Positions 7,690-12,744 of a stretch of DNA of 12,744 nt are shown one piece after another (the stretch's first letter is position 1; every line of letters begins with the position of its first letter). The stretch is taken from contig JAZNBZ010000108.1 in assembly GCA_045587285.1 (NCBI GenBank), positions 1-12,744 of the forward strand, written 5' to 3'. The notes beneath the pieces were generated by a model. The model was given only the letters and a program-made list of their open reading frames with translations. It was not told the origin of the DNA and searched no databases. The position numbers and the translations under genes were made by a program. The stretch comes from Flemingiibacterium sp045587285. Lineage in GTDB: Bacteria > Bacillota > Clostridia > Oscillospirales > CAG-272.

Positions 7690-8379
7690 TCACATTCTAT
7701 CAAACACAATCTGCTTTCTCAAATACAAATTTGAAATATCAGTCAGAACCGCTCTGCAGCACGGAGCAATCCTCATTTCATCTGCAATATTCTCACTGGT
7801 AGTATAATCATCCTGATACAGTTTCTCTACTACTTCATCCTCTGTCTGAAGATCAAACACATCACGATCAAAGCAACGAACCGTTTCAGCTGTTGTCAGC
7901 TTAACCTTATGTAGAAGCTTCATAATTTGCCTCTCGCTATCAGTCCTTTTGTCACGGCGAAAAACCTGCTTTGCATATTCTACGGGAAATTTGTCCCTGA
8001 ACACCATACGAACGAATGATACCACATCAAGAAGCGGATTTACTTCTATTGGCGTGATATACAATCTGGACAAGAGATCGTAAAGCGCATCTTCGTATGT
8101 ATCTCCGATACCTTCCTCTATAAGCCCACGACGTATCATCCAGAACATTACCGCGGAAGCACTCATTGAATCTGCATAATTGACTTCCTTTTTCTTTGCT
8201 TCAAACTGCGCCTCCAACTCATCCTTCGTTAGAATTTGCCAGTAAAGTGTGCTCCACAAAATCATCTCCGACATATTGGGCGTTGTTTCACTGCCATTAA
8301 CAACAAGAATGGGACAACGCTTTCCTGCAATATTTCCGCTGAACCGTAACCTACCTACTGCTGTATATAATTTTTTCAT
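7690..8379 (-). CDS. Hypothetical protein, 229 aa
   Basis: I do not recognise a family. The protein is soluble, mostly helical and charged, with no signal peptide or membrane segment. The middle (about 38-105) contains MSEMILWSTLYWQILTKDEL and FWMIRRGLIEEG, a spacing that could fit a winged-helix-like fold. The C-terminal part (about 150-229) contains DSERQIMKLLHKVKLTTAET and a short CC pair in APCCRAVL. ATG at 8379 follows AAAGGAG (8389-8395) at 9 bases. It starts 38 bases after the DUF3268 gene on the same strand with no terminator between, so they are co-transcribed. The context suggests mobile-element cargo. Confidence 0.75.
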   Translation of the reverse strand: MKKLYTAVGRLRFSGNIAGKRCPILVVNGSETTPNMSEMILWSTLYWQILTKDELEAQFEAKKKEVNYADSMSASAVMFWMIRRGLIEEGIGDTYEDALYDLLSRLYITPIEVNPLLDVVSFVRMVFRDKFPVEYAKQVFRRDKRTDSERQIMKLLHKVKLTTAETVRCFDRDVFDLQTEDEVVEKLYQDDYTTSENIADEMRIAPCCRAVLTDISNLYLRKQIVFDRM

Positions 8380-8417
8380 CTGCTTTATCTCCTTTGGTTT
8401 ATAATCTTTGAAAGTTT

Positions 8418-8828
8418 TTATTTACATTGCAATTTTCTTTTTTCTGCTGTCTGTGCGCACTCACTTATCAGTCGATCACACATATACTCACCAAACATCC
8501 CGATATGGGCTTGTTCTTTCGGCAACCCGAAGCGAATCTGCAGCCAATGATATGCTTCTTTCTTTGTCATACGGCCGCTCTTCCACAACTGGTCGAAAGC
8601 GTGATGGGCGCGGATTCTCTTATTTCTTAGTTCCGAGTTTGCCAGTGTTCCCATCGGGAGTTTGCTTTCGCCATGAGCAGCAACGTAAGCATCGCACACC
8701 GGATACCGGTCACACACATACATATAACTATTTTTGTTAAGCGTCGCTTCGCCGTACACCACAGTTGCCGGGCGAAGTTTCGCTTCGGCACCGCAATACG
8801 GACAGCGTATGGTGTTCTTCTTTTTCAA
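8418..8828 (-). CDS. DUF3268-family zinc-finger protein
   Basis: Protein of 136 residues beginning KKKNTIRCPYCGAEAKLRPA. A zinc ribbon is formed by C9-x2-C12 and C39-x5-C45 (VCDRYPVCDAYV). The conserved helical part follows, with RNKRIRAHHAFDQLWKSGRM, KKEAYHWLQ and HIGMFGEYMCDRLI. This matches the DUF3268 zinc-finger family, common in clostridial phages and integrative elements, with no known activity beyond likely nucleic-acid binding. I chose TTG at 8828 because GAGGAGG sits 7 bases before it and the family starts close to the CPYC motif. The ATG at 8846 would place that site inside the gene and has none of its own. It is first in an operon with the 229-aa gene. Confidence 0.85.
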   Translation of the reverse strand: MKKKNTIRCPYCGAEAKLRPATVVYGEATLNKNSYMYVCDRYPVCDAYVAAHGESKLPMGTLANSELRNKRIRAHHAFDQLWKSGRMTKKEAYHWLQIRFGLPKEQAHIGMFGEYMCDRLISECAQTAEKRKLQCK

Positions 8829-8873
8829 TTGATTTCCTCCTCTCATATTTTTTCGGGTTCATCCCACACCTAT

Positions 8874-8879
8874 ATTATA
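8874..8879 (-). promoter_or_regulatory. -10 element for the DUF3268 operon
   Basis: Perfect TATAAT on the - strand, 45 bases upstream of the TTG start. No good -35 lies 16-18 bases upstream, so the promoter may depend on another activator or be weak. Confidence 0.5.
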
Positions 8880-8946
8880 CACTTTTTGTGCGAAGATCCC
8901 CCTACAAGAAAATGAGCATCGAAAACAGTTGATATGTCTCTATAAG

Positions 8947-8999
8947 GAAAAAACTTTACAAACGAACACTTACGGTTCTAATTTGTAAAGTCTTTTTGT
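8947..8999 (-). terminator. Terminator of the DUF6100/winged-helix operon (two-way)
   Basis: Perfect 10-bp inverted repeat ACTTTACAAA (8953-8962) and TTTGTAAAGT (8982-8991), with a small inner GAAC/GTTC pairing in the loop. On the - strand it is followed by TTTTTTCC, and on the + strand by CTTTTTGTT. It lies about 115 bases after the stop of the 9106-10233 gene and separates that operon from the DUF3268 operon. Confidence 0.75.
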
Positions 9000-9105
9000 T
9001 ATTATAGATAATACCGCTGCAACTAAACTTCAAAGAATCCTAATATGAATTTAAGTTTTCACCATGTTCTCATCTATATTTGTCACATTATTATTCAACA
9101 CCGTA

Positions 9106-10233
9106 CTACTCTATTTTGCTAAAAAATTCATGCTCCCATTTGACATAACTGATAACCTGAAACCGTACACAGCTTCCTAAATATCTCTCCAACACTTCTT
9201 TTTGATAATCAAAGCAGATAATCATTCCCTGAGCACCACGGATATCAAGTCCTCTCTTGAAGCGCTTGATACGCGGCAGATCAAAGGTATGTGCAAACAG
9301 CACAGGGATACCGTCTTCCGTGATTGCATCATTTTCGATTGCGGAGGTTGAATCTTGTTCTTCTAGATCCGTCATAAGGATGTCGTTTAGTTGTTTACAC
9401 AAGGAAGGATTGCAGAGTAGCTGAAGTAATCTTTCTCCTTTACTGTCATTGGTGAGAAAATAGAAATGCTCGTAACTGTCCTCGTGGATCGCATACGGCG
9501 TATTGGAAGGTGTTGTCAAAACCTTATAAGCCATTTCCATTGTATTTCCGAATAGTAGCGCCTTTACGCAATCGGGTGAGTATTGTTCCCGTAAACGATC
9601 AAAACAAAGCGTATGCGTTAGTAATGCCTTTGTACGCATTTCGGATTTATGCTCCCACTTTATCAAAGAGTCACCCAAATTGTAAACGACAAATATATCT
9701 TCTTCCGACAGCAATACTCCTACGGAACGCGCGCCATGAATTTTAACGGTCACTGTCCCCATTGCTTTGATTTCCCGGGAATTAAAAAACGTAGGCACAT
9801 CAATCCGTAAATCGGTTGAAGGGAGATTTTCCGCGAATACATCCGGTTTGCTGTCACGATAAATTTGAACGCCCGCATTCATCATGGTTACAGTTGCTTC
9901 CGCCATACGATGCAATCGAAGCCGCCGCGTGATCTCGCTTTTTAGATGATTGGTGTCGTTTGCCCCGGTCAGCCAGAATGCAAATCGATCCGGATTTTTC
10001 TCAAGCAGCATCGTCTTTCCGTTTCTTGAAAGGCGGAAAGCACGGTACTGATCGGCGTAGTAAGTGTGAATCCACTTGTATGCTTTTAAGTCCTTGATTA
10101 CGTTTTCCTTGTATCTCTCACCACCCGTCAGTCTGGACAGTTGATCGACAGGGAATTCACCACATACAGCAATCAAAGAAAGAATCATATATCGCATGGA
10201 ATCGTCTTGGGGTATGGGTATTTGTTTTTTCAC
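9106..10233 (-). CDS. Winged-helix protein, replication-relaxation-like (putative)
   Basis: Protein of 375 residues. Residues 12-75 look like a winged helix (MILSLIAVCGEFPVDQLSRL, then VIKDLKAYKWI and a wing ending in RLSRNGKTML). NPDRFAFWLTG (80-90) and a basic helix with RRLRLHRM follow. Residues about 150-210 hold NSREIKAMG and VVYNLGDSLIKWEHK. This layout recalls the Replic_Relax family of plasmids and integrative elements, in which a DNA-binding head precedes an endonuclease-like fold; I infer this from pattern only. The start is GTG (10231-10233), with AAAGGAG spaced 8 bases upstream; no ATG is better placed. It is probably co-transcribed with the DUF6100-like gene, 168 bases upstream. 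A role in element replication or transfer control is a guess. Confidence 0.75.
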   Translation of the reverse strand: MKKQIPIPQDDSMRYMILSLIAVCGEFPVDQLSRLTGGERYKENVIKDLKAYKWIHTYYADQYRAFRLSRNGKTMLLEKNPDRFAFWLTGANDTNHLKSEITRRLRLHRMAEATVTMMNAGVQIYRDSKPDVFAENLPSTDLRIDVPTFFNSREIKAMGTVTVKIHGARSVGVLLSEEDIFVVYNLGDSLIKWEHKSEMRTKALLTHTLCFDRLREQYSPDCVKALLFGNTMEMAYKVLTTPSNTPYAIHEDSYEHFYFLTNDSKGERLLQLLCNPSLCKQLNDILMTDLEEQDSTSAIENDAITEDGIPVLFAHTFDLPRIKRFKRGLDIRGAQGMIICFDYQKEVLERYLGSCVRFQVISYVKWEHEFFSKIE

Positions 10234-10257
10234 TGGTTGTTCTCCTTTCGCGAATCA

Positions 10258-10291
10258 TTTTTACCGTTACCGCTAATCACTCCGGTAAAAA
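10258..10291. repeat. 9-bp inverted repeat upstream of the winged-helix gene
   Basis: Arms TTTTTACCG (10258-10266) and CGGTAAAAA (10283-10291) with a 16-base loop, 25 bases upstream of the GTG start. There is no T-tail to make it a terminator. It could be an RNA hairpin controlling expression of the downstream gene, or a binding site for the winged-helix protein. Confidence 0.45.
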
Positions 10292-10392
10292 AGCATAGAT
10301 GGCAAAACGCCGTTATCATTGTAAATAAACACTTTTGGTGGATTTATACCGTACTGCCAAATCGATTGTATGAGTATGCGGCGTTTCTGCAT
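10273..10392 (-). CDS. Possible 39-aa small protein
   Basis: Open frame MQKRRILIQSIWQYG...MLFYRSD running from ATG 10390-10392 to TAG 10273-10275. It sits 9 bases after the stop of the DUF6100-like gene and before the winged-helix gene, filling most of the 168-base gap. The composition looks protein-like. The only possible ribosome site is CCAGG touching the ATG, so translation would probably depend on coupling to the upstream gene. It matches no family I know and may be chance. Confidence 0.35.
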   Translation of the reverse strand: MQKRRILIQSIWQYGINPPKVFIYNDNGVLPSMLFYRSD

Positions 10393-10401
10393 CCTGGTAT
10401 A

Positions 10402-11160
10402 TTAACTGTCATAACGACTAGAAAGCCACTTGGAAAACTGTTCTTTACTCATAATCAGAATCCGTGTAATATCTTTTTCGCCAAGAACCGTTGTGTGATA
10501 TGCATCACAGTGTAGTCCTCCATCGTCTTTGAGAAAAAAGGTTGCTACGACATCAAGCAACTGCTTTTGTTCGGTATTGTCATAATCGAGCACTCTCCCG
10601 ATACCAAGTGACTTGTCATATTCATGGATAAAACAGACTGTACATTCATCAAAACGATGTATTTGATGTGTTCCTAAATATCTCTCAATCATGAAATAAG
10701 CGGGATCAGTCAGATACTCCGAGCTTTTCCATGATTTCGCCTTTGGAACAAGTCCGGGAAAGGTCAGTTCTACAATACCGTCATGCTCGTTCACGGTCAT
10801 ATCAAGTTGTTTTTCTGCCTCTATTAGATATTCCGGTCTCCGAATATCGGTTGCCAGATATAAGAGATGCCGCAATCTGCGCGTAATCTGTTCACTTGTT
10901 AGTGCAGTGTCTTTTAACAGGAATTTGAAATTCCCCGGCAACCGTATTGGCAACGGTGTATTGATGTCTTCCAGCAAAAGTAACACCTTTCGTATATCGC
11001 TGCAAATCCCGTTGATATTCTTTTTCATCGCAACCAGCATCTTGTCAGGCGTACTTCGGGAATCCGTTTCTGTAGGAGTTTGTTTTTCCGGATATGTCAC
11101 CATATCCAACCACTCTTCGCGTGTGATTTGTCTGACTTTGGGTTTCTTACTTGCTTTCAT
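10402..11160 (-). CDS. DUF6100-like protein with RusA-like motif
   Basis: Protein of 252 residues resembling the DUF6100 family found on clostridial mobile elements. The N-terminal part is basic and polar (1-45), followed by a helical region (45-120) with TSEQITRRLRHLLYLATDIR. The C-terminal half (about 128-240) begins ELTFPGLVPK and contains LDYDNTEQKQLLD (191-203) and KDDGGLHCDAYHT (211-223). D192, D194, N195, K199 and D212/D213 echo the DxDN...K...DD residues of RusA-type Holliday-junction resolvases, including the number of residues from N to DD. Catalysis is not proven. ATG 11160 has AAAGGAG 7 bases upstream; a longer TTG start at 11193 would bury that site. It is first in its operon. 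Confidence 0.8.
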   Translation of the reverse strand: MKASKKPKVRQITREEWLDMVTYPEKQTPTETDSRSTPDKMLVAMKKNINGICSDIRKVLLLLEDINTPLPIRLPGNFKFLLKDTALTSEQITRRLRHLLYLATDIRRPEYLIEAEKQLDMTVNEHDGIVELTFPGLVPKAKSWKSSEYLTDPAYFMIERYLGTHQIHRFDECTVCFIHEYDKSLGIGRVLDYDNTEQKQLLDVVATFFLKDDGGLHCDAYHTTVLGEKDITRILIMSKEQFSKWLSSRYDS

Positions 11161-11195
11161 CTCTATACTCCTTTGTGTGTTATTTCGGCACAATC

Positions 11196-11242
11196 ATTAT
11201 ATCATAAATTTTCCTTGCTTTTGAATTTTGAAAATTTATGAT
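11196..11242 (-). promoter_or_regulatory. Promoter and 13-bp inverted-repeat operator of the DUF6100 operon
   Basis: The - strand has TGATATAAT, an extended -10, with TATAAT at 11196-11201. The -35 position is poor (TCAAAA at 11219-11224). A perfect 13-bp inverted repeat, ATCATAAATTTTC (11201-11213) and GAAAATTTATGAT (11230-11242), spaces two arms over the promoter, one next to the -10 and one just behind the -35. This suggests a dimeric regulator, possibly made within the element. Confidence 0.65.
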
Positions 11243-11310
11243 CAAATAAAAGCTTCATTGATTCTGCCGAAGCGTAGCGTAGGCATCATTGCTTTTATTA
11301 TATCATGATC
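11238..11310. repeat. Short hairpin element flanked by ATGATC
   Basis: Ends AATAAAAGC (11245-11253) and GCTTTTATT (11291-11299) pair perfectly, with further partial pairing inside (TGCC at 11271-11274 with GGCA near 11282-11285) around a GC-rich tip. The 6-base ATGATC occurs on both sides (11238-11243 and 11305-11310), resembling a target-site duplication. It may be a small MITE/REP-like sequence or a structured RNA. It encodes nothing. Confidence 0.4.
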
Positions 11311-11703
11311 ACAACTATTTCACAAGAAAATCCCAGGGTAAGTTGTGAGACGAATATGGGTAAGTTTTGTACGACAGTTTTTCATTCACGCTTTACAAGT
11401 GTTTCTCGTCTTCCAGCCGACTTCACACACATTTTAAACCGGAACAGTTCACTATTCTCTGCGTACGATAAAGCAAGTTCGTCCCCTTCCCTTATTGCTA
11501 TAACTTTATCTTTAATACTTCCTTTGCAATCTGATAACTATAATAACATATATCGTAATCTGCTGCAATTGGGGCAAAAATCCCCGTACGTTAAGGAAAA
11601 ATTTGATTTTCGCCACTATATTTTCGATATTCAAATTTGAGACGCTATATAATTCGATTTCTTCGACGATTTCAGGCGATTTAAGTTTGATGCATAGTAT
11701 CCC
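11311..11703. other. Gene-poor stretch, probably decayed
   Basis: I see no intact gene here. A + strand frame (11305-11640) lacks a ribosome site and has an unconvincing composition. On the - strand, two adjacent short frames look more protein-like. One is open from about 11730 to 11520 with SPEIVEEIELYSVSNL and no start codon; the other is at 11382-11537. They may be pieces of a frameshifted small gene. A - strand TTGCAG-17-TATTAT pair (about 11540-11568) could be a promoter. Confidence 0.5.
11382..11537 (-). pseudogene. Fragment of a small protein gene (putative)
   Basis: Open frame of 51 codons whose latter part reads KDKVIAIREGDELALSYAEN then SELFRFKMCVKSAGRRETLV and ends KRE. It has the balanced charged/hydrophobic pattern of the small proteins carried by clostridial elements. 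No ATG, GTG or TTG start is placed before the conserved-looking part, and a stop precedes it at 11538-11540. It is therefore either decayed or started at an unusual codon. No family recognised. Confidence 0.3.
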
Positions 11704-11746
11704 AAAATAAAAACGCCGCAGACATTCTTACTTGAATATCTGCGGC
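11704..11746 (-). terminator. Distal lysS terminator
   Basis: Inverted repeat 11715-11727 / 11734-11746 (GCCGCAGA...TCTGCGGC core). On the - strand transcript all 13 positions pair if one G-U is allowed, and GTTTTTATTTT follows. On the + strand the same position is a C-A mismatch, so the structure is built for - strand transcripts coming from lysS. Confidence 0.78.
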
Positions 11747-11788
11747 TTCACACAAAAGAACCATGCACATTTTTTGTACATGGCTCTT
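11747..11788 (-). terminator. Proximal lysS terminator hairpin
   Basis: Arms 11756-11769 and 11775-11788 around a five-base loop. The two positions that mismatch (A-C) on the + strand become G-U pairs on the - strand, giving a complete 14-bp stem there, followed by TTCTTTTGTG. Together with the next hairpin it forms a tandem terminator below lysS. A T-run on the + strand side (11787-11797) could give some two-way activity. Confidence 0.65.
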
Positions 11789-11793
11789 CTTTT

Positions 11794-11961
11794 TTATTCA
11801 GCCTTTTGGTGTAGTAACCGCGTGGCTGAATTTTCCAACATCATGCATCTCCGTAATCTGTGCACATCTATGTGCATTTTGGTGTAGTTGTGGTGTAGTT
11901 GTTTAGTAACCGTCCCACACAACTCGTTATATCTCTTTATTTTTCGCTTTTTCTCACGTTT
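11794..11961 (-). pseudogene. Open frame fragment, possibly an integrase tail
   Basis: A 55-codon frame without a proper start, bounded upstream by a TGA 9 bases from the lysS stop. It includes TVTKQLHHNYTKMHIDVHR and ends SATRLLHQKAE. The basic, His/Tyr-rich tail is reminiscent of the extreme C-termini of some Firmicutes tyrosine recombinases, but no catalytic box is present, so this is weak inference. It overlaps the short direct repeats at 11804-11912. It could equally be non-coding. Confidence 0.22.
11804..11912. repeat. Short direct repeats downstream of lysS
   Basis: TTTTGGTGTAGT occurs at 11804-11815 and 11877-11888, with a third GGTGTAGTTG at 11892-11901. TAGTAACCG occurs at 11812-11820 and 11904-11912. 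The first copy joins both words (TTTTGGTGTAGTAACCG); in the second they are split by 15 bases. They may mark an old attachment or recombination site next to lysS. Confidence 0.45.
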
Positions 11962-11972
11962 TCACGTGCATC

Positions 11973-12701
11973 TTAGTCCAAGCTCTTCATCGTGGGGAAC
12001 AAGAGCACGTCGCGGATAGCCGCCGAGTCGGTAAAGAGCATACAGAGTCTGTCGATGCCGTAGCCGATACCGCCCGTGGGGGGCATACCGATCTCGAGCG
12101 CGTTAAGGAAGTCCTCGTCGGTGTGATTTGCTTCCTCGTCGCCCTTTGCGAACTGCTCCTCCTGCGCCGCGAAGCGCGCGCGCTGGTCGATCGGGTCGTT
12201 AAGCTCGGAGTATGCGTTGCACATCTCCCAGCCGTTCATAAACATCTCGAAGCGCTCAACGTATTCGGAATCGTCGGGCTTCTTCTTGGTAAGCGGCGAG
12301 ATCTCGATCGGATGGTCCATAACGAAGGTAGGCTGAACAAGGTGATGCTCAACGAACTCCTCGAAGAAGAGATTGAGTATATCGCCCTTGGTGTGGCGGT
12401 CCTCGTAGTGAACGCCCTTCTCGTCTGCAATGCGGCGAGCGTCCTCAAGCGTTTTAATCTCCTTGAAGTCAACGCCCGAGTACTTCTTAACCGCGTCAAC
12501 CATAGTGATGCGCTCGAACGGCTTGCCGAGGACCATCTCAACGCCGTTGTAAACGATAGTGGTCGTACCGAGCACCTCCTTTGCCACGTGGCGGAACATA
12601 TTCTCGGTAAGGTCCATCATACCGTGGTAGTCGGTGTACGCCTGATAAAGCTCCATAAGCGTGAACTCGGGATTGTGACGGGTGTCAAGTCCCTCGTTAC
12701 G
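11973..12701 (-). CDS. lysS: Lysyl-tRNA synthetase (class II), C-terminal half
   Basis: Class II lysyl-tRNA synthetase, which charges tRNA-Lys in the cytoplasm. Only the last 242 codons are present, about half of the usual 490-510 residues. Motif 2 is at the broken end (RNEGLDTRHNPEFTLMELY) and motif 3 near the C-terminus (GMPPTGGIGYGIDRLCMLF, then RDVLLFPTMK). The stop TAA is at 11973-11975. The genuine sequence ends at 12701; upstream codons read through adapter and give a nonsense extension (LRPLGLRL) where VYEIGRxF would be expected. The ATG at 12656 is internal, not the start. The gene is visibly richer in GC than the rest of the window, consistent with core genome beside accessory DNA. 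Two terminators follow it. Confidence 0.97.
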   Translation of the reverse strand, partial: RNEGLDTRHNPEFTLMELYQAYTDYHGMMDLTENMFRHVAKEVLGTTTIVYNGVEMVLGKPFERITMVDAVKKYSGVDFKEIKTLEDARRIADEKGVHYEDRHTKGDILNLFFEEFVEHHLVQPTFVMDHPIEISPLTKKKPDDSEYVERFEMFMNGWEMCNAYSELNDPIDQRARFAAQEEQFAKGDEEANHTDEDFLNALEIGMPPTGGIGYGIDRLCMLFTDSAAIRDVLLFPTMKSLD

Positions 12702-12744
12702 AAGTCGGAGGCCAAGCGGTCTTAGGAAGACAACCCAGTCAGGC
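12702..12744. other. MGI/BGI sequencing adapter plus index (artefact)
   Basis: Bases 12702-12733 (AAGTCGGAGGCCAAGCGGTC...GAAGACAA) match, from memory, the full 32-base DNBSEQ/BGISEQ adapter. They are followed by ten bases (CCCAGTCAGG) in the position of the sample index, then C, the first base of the next adapter part. The lysS homology stops at the junction. This is not organism DNA. Confidence 0.93.

Noticed and set aside
8829..8846. ATG start at 8846 for the DUF3268 gene
   Set aside because: No ribosome site precedes it, and the strong GAGGAGG lies just after it, 7 bases ahead of TTG 8828. Still possible if the annotation convention prefers ATG.
11161..11193. TTG start at 11193 extending the DUF6100-like gene
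   Set aside because: It would place the AAAGGAG ribosome site inside the gene and lie almost on the -10 element; ATG 11160 fits.
11305..11640. 111-aa + strand frame
   Set aside because: No ribosome-binding site, starts inside the hairpin element, and has a composition unlike the neighbouring proteins.
12123..12725. 200-aa + strand frame opposite lysS
   Set aside because: It is the antisense of lysS, long only because of GC-rich codons, and runs into the adapter.
12656..12744. lysS extension upstream of the RNEG motif as a divergent enzyme or frameshift
   Set aside because: The mismatch begins exactly where the adapter begins, so no biological explanation is needed.
1..12744. CRISPR array, tRNA or rRNA genes, intact insertion sequence
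   Set aside because: No regularly spaced repeats, no cloverleaf or rRNA signatures and no transposase seen on either strand.

Overview
The window looks like a contig from a gut-type Clostridia (Firmicutes). The shine-Dalgarno sites are strong AAGGAG types, the genes are moderately AT-rich, and the protein families (BlaI/M56 pairs, VanZ, DUF2500, DUF3268, DUF6100) are typical of that group. This placement is inferred from gene content only. The last 43 bases are not biological: they read as an MGI/BGI sequencing adapter plus a 10-base index, so the contig ends in adapter inside lysS.

Left part (1-7204, + strand): two tandem signalling cassettes. Each has a BlaI/MecI-family winged-helix repressor translationally coupled to a BlaR1/MecR1-type M56 membrane metalloprotease. 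The first repressor is cut by the window start. The second cassette has its own promoter carrying two near-identical palindromic operators, and it runs on into a VanZ-family membrane protein. The membrane and protease halves of the two M56 proteins are close paralogues, but their very large external domains are unrelated in sequence. Neither shows a penicillin-binding domain, so the signals sensed are unknown. By family, the model is that a signal activates the protease, the repressor is cleaved or released, and the operon is induced. Between the cassettes lie a scar that duplicates 35 bases of the first M56 gene and a hairpin terminator.

Middle part (7198-11242, - strand): a DUF2500 membrane protein with a histidine-rich segment. 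Then an operon of a DUF3268 zinc-finger protein and an unrecognised 229-aa protein. Then a second operon of a DUF6100-like protein with a RusA-like acidic motif, a possible 39-aa protein, and a 375-aa protein with an N-terminal winged helix. These families are common accessory cargo of clostridial integrative or plasmid elements, and the second operon starts at a promoter overlapped by a 13-bp inverted repeat. No integrase, relaxase or other transfer gene is intact here.

Right part (11243-12744): a gene-poor stretch with a short hairpin element, small decayed reading frames, short direct repeats and two tandem terminators. It is followed by the 3' half of the core gene lysS on the - strand, visibly richer in GC than the rest. 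The accessory DNA therefore ends just downstream of lysS.
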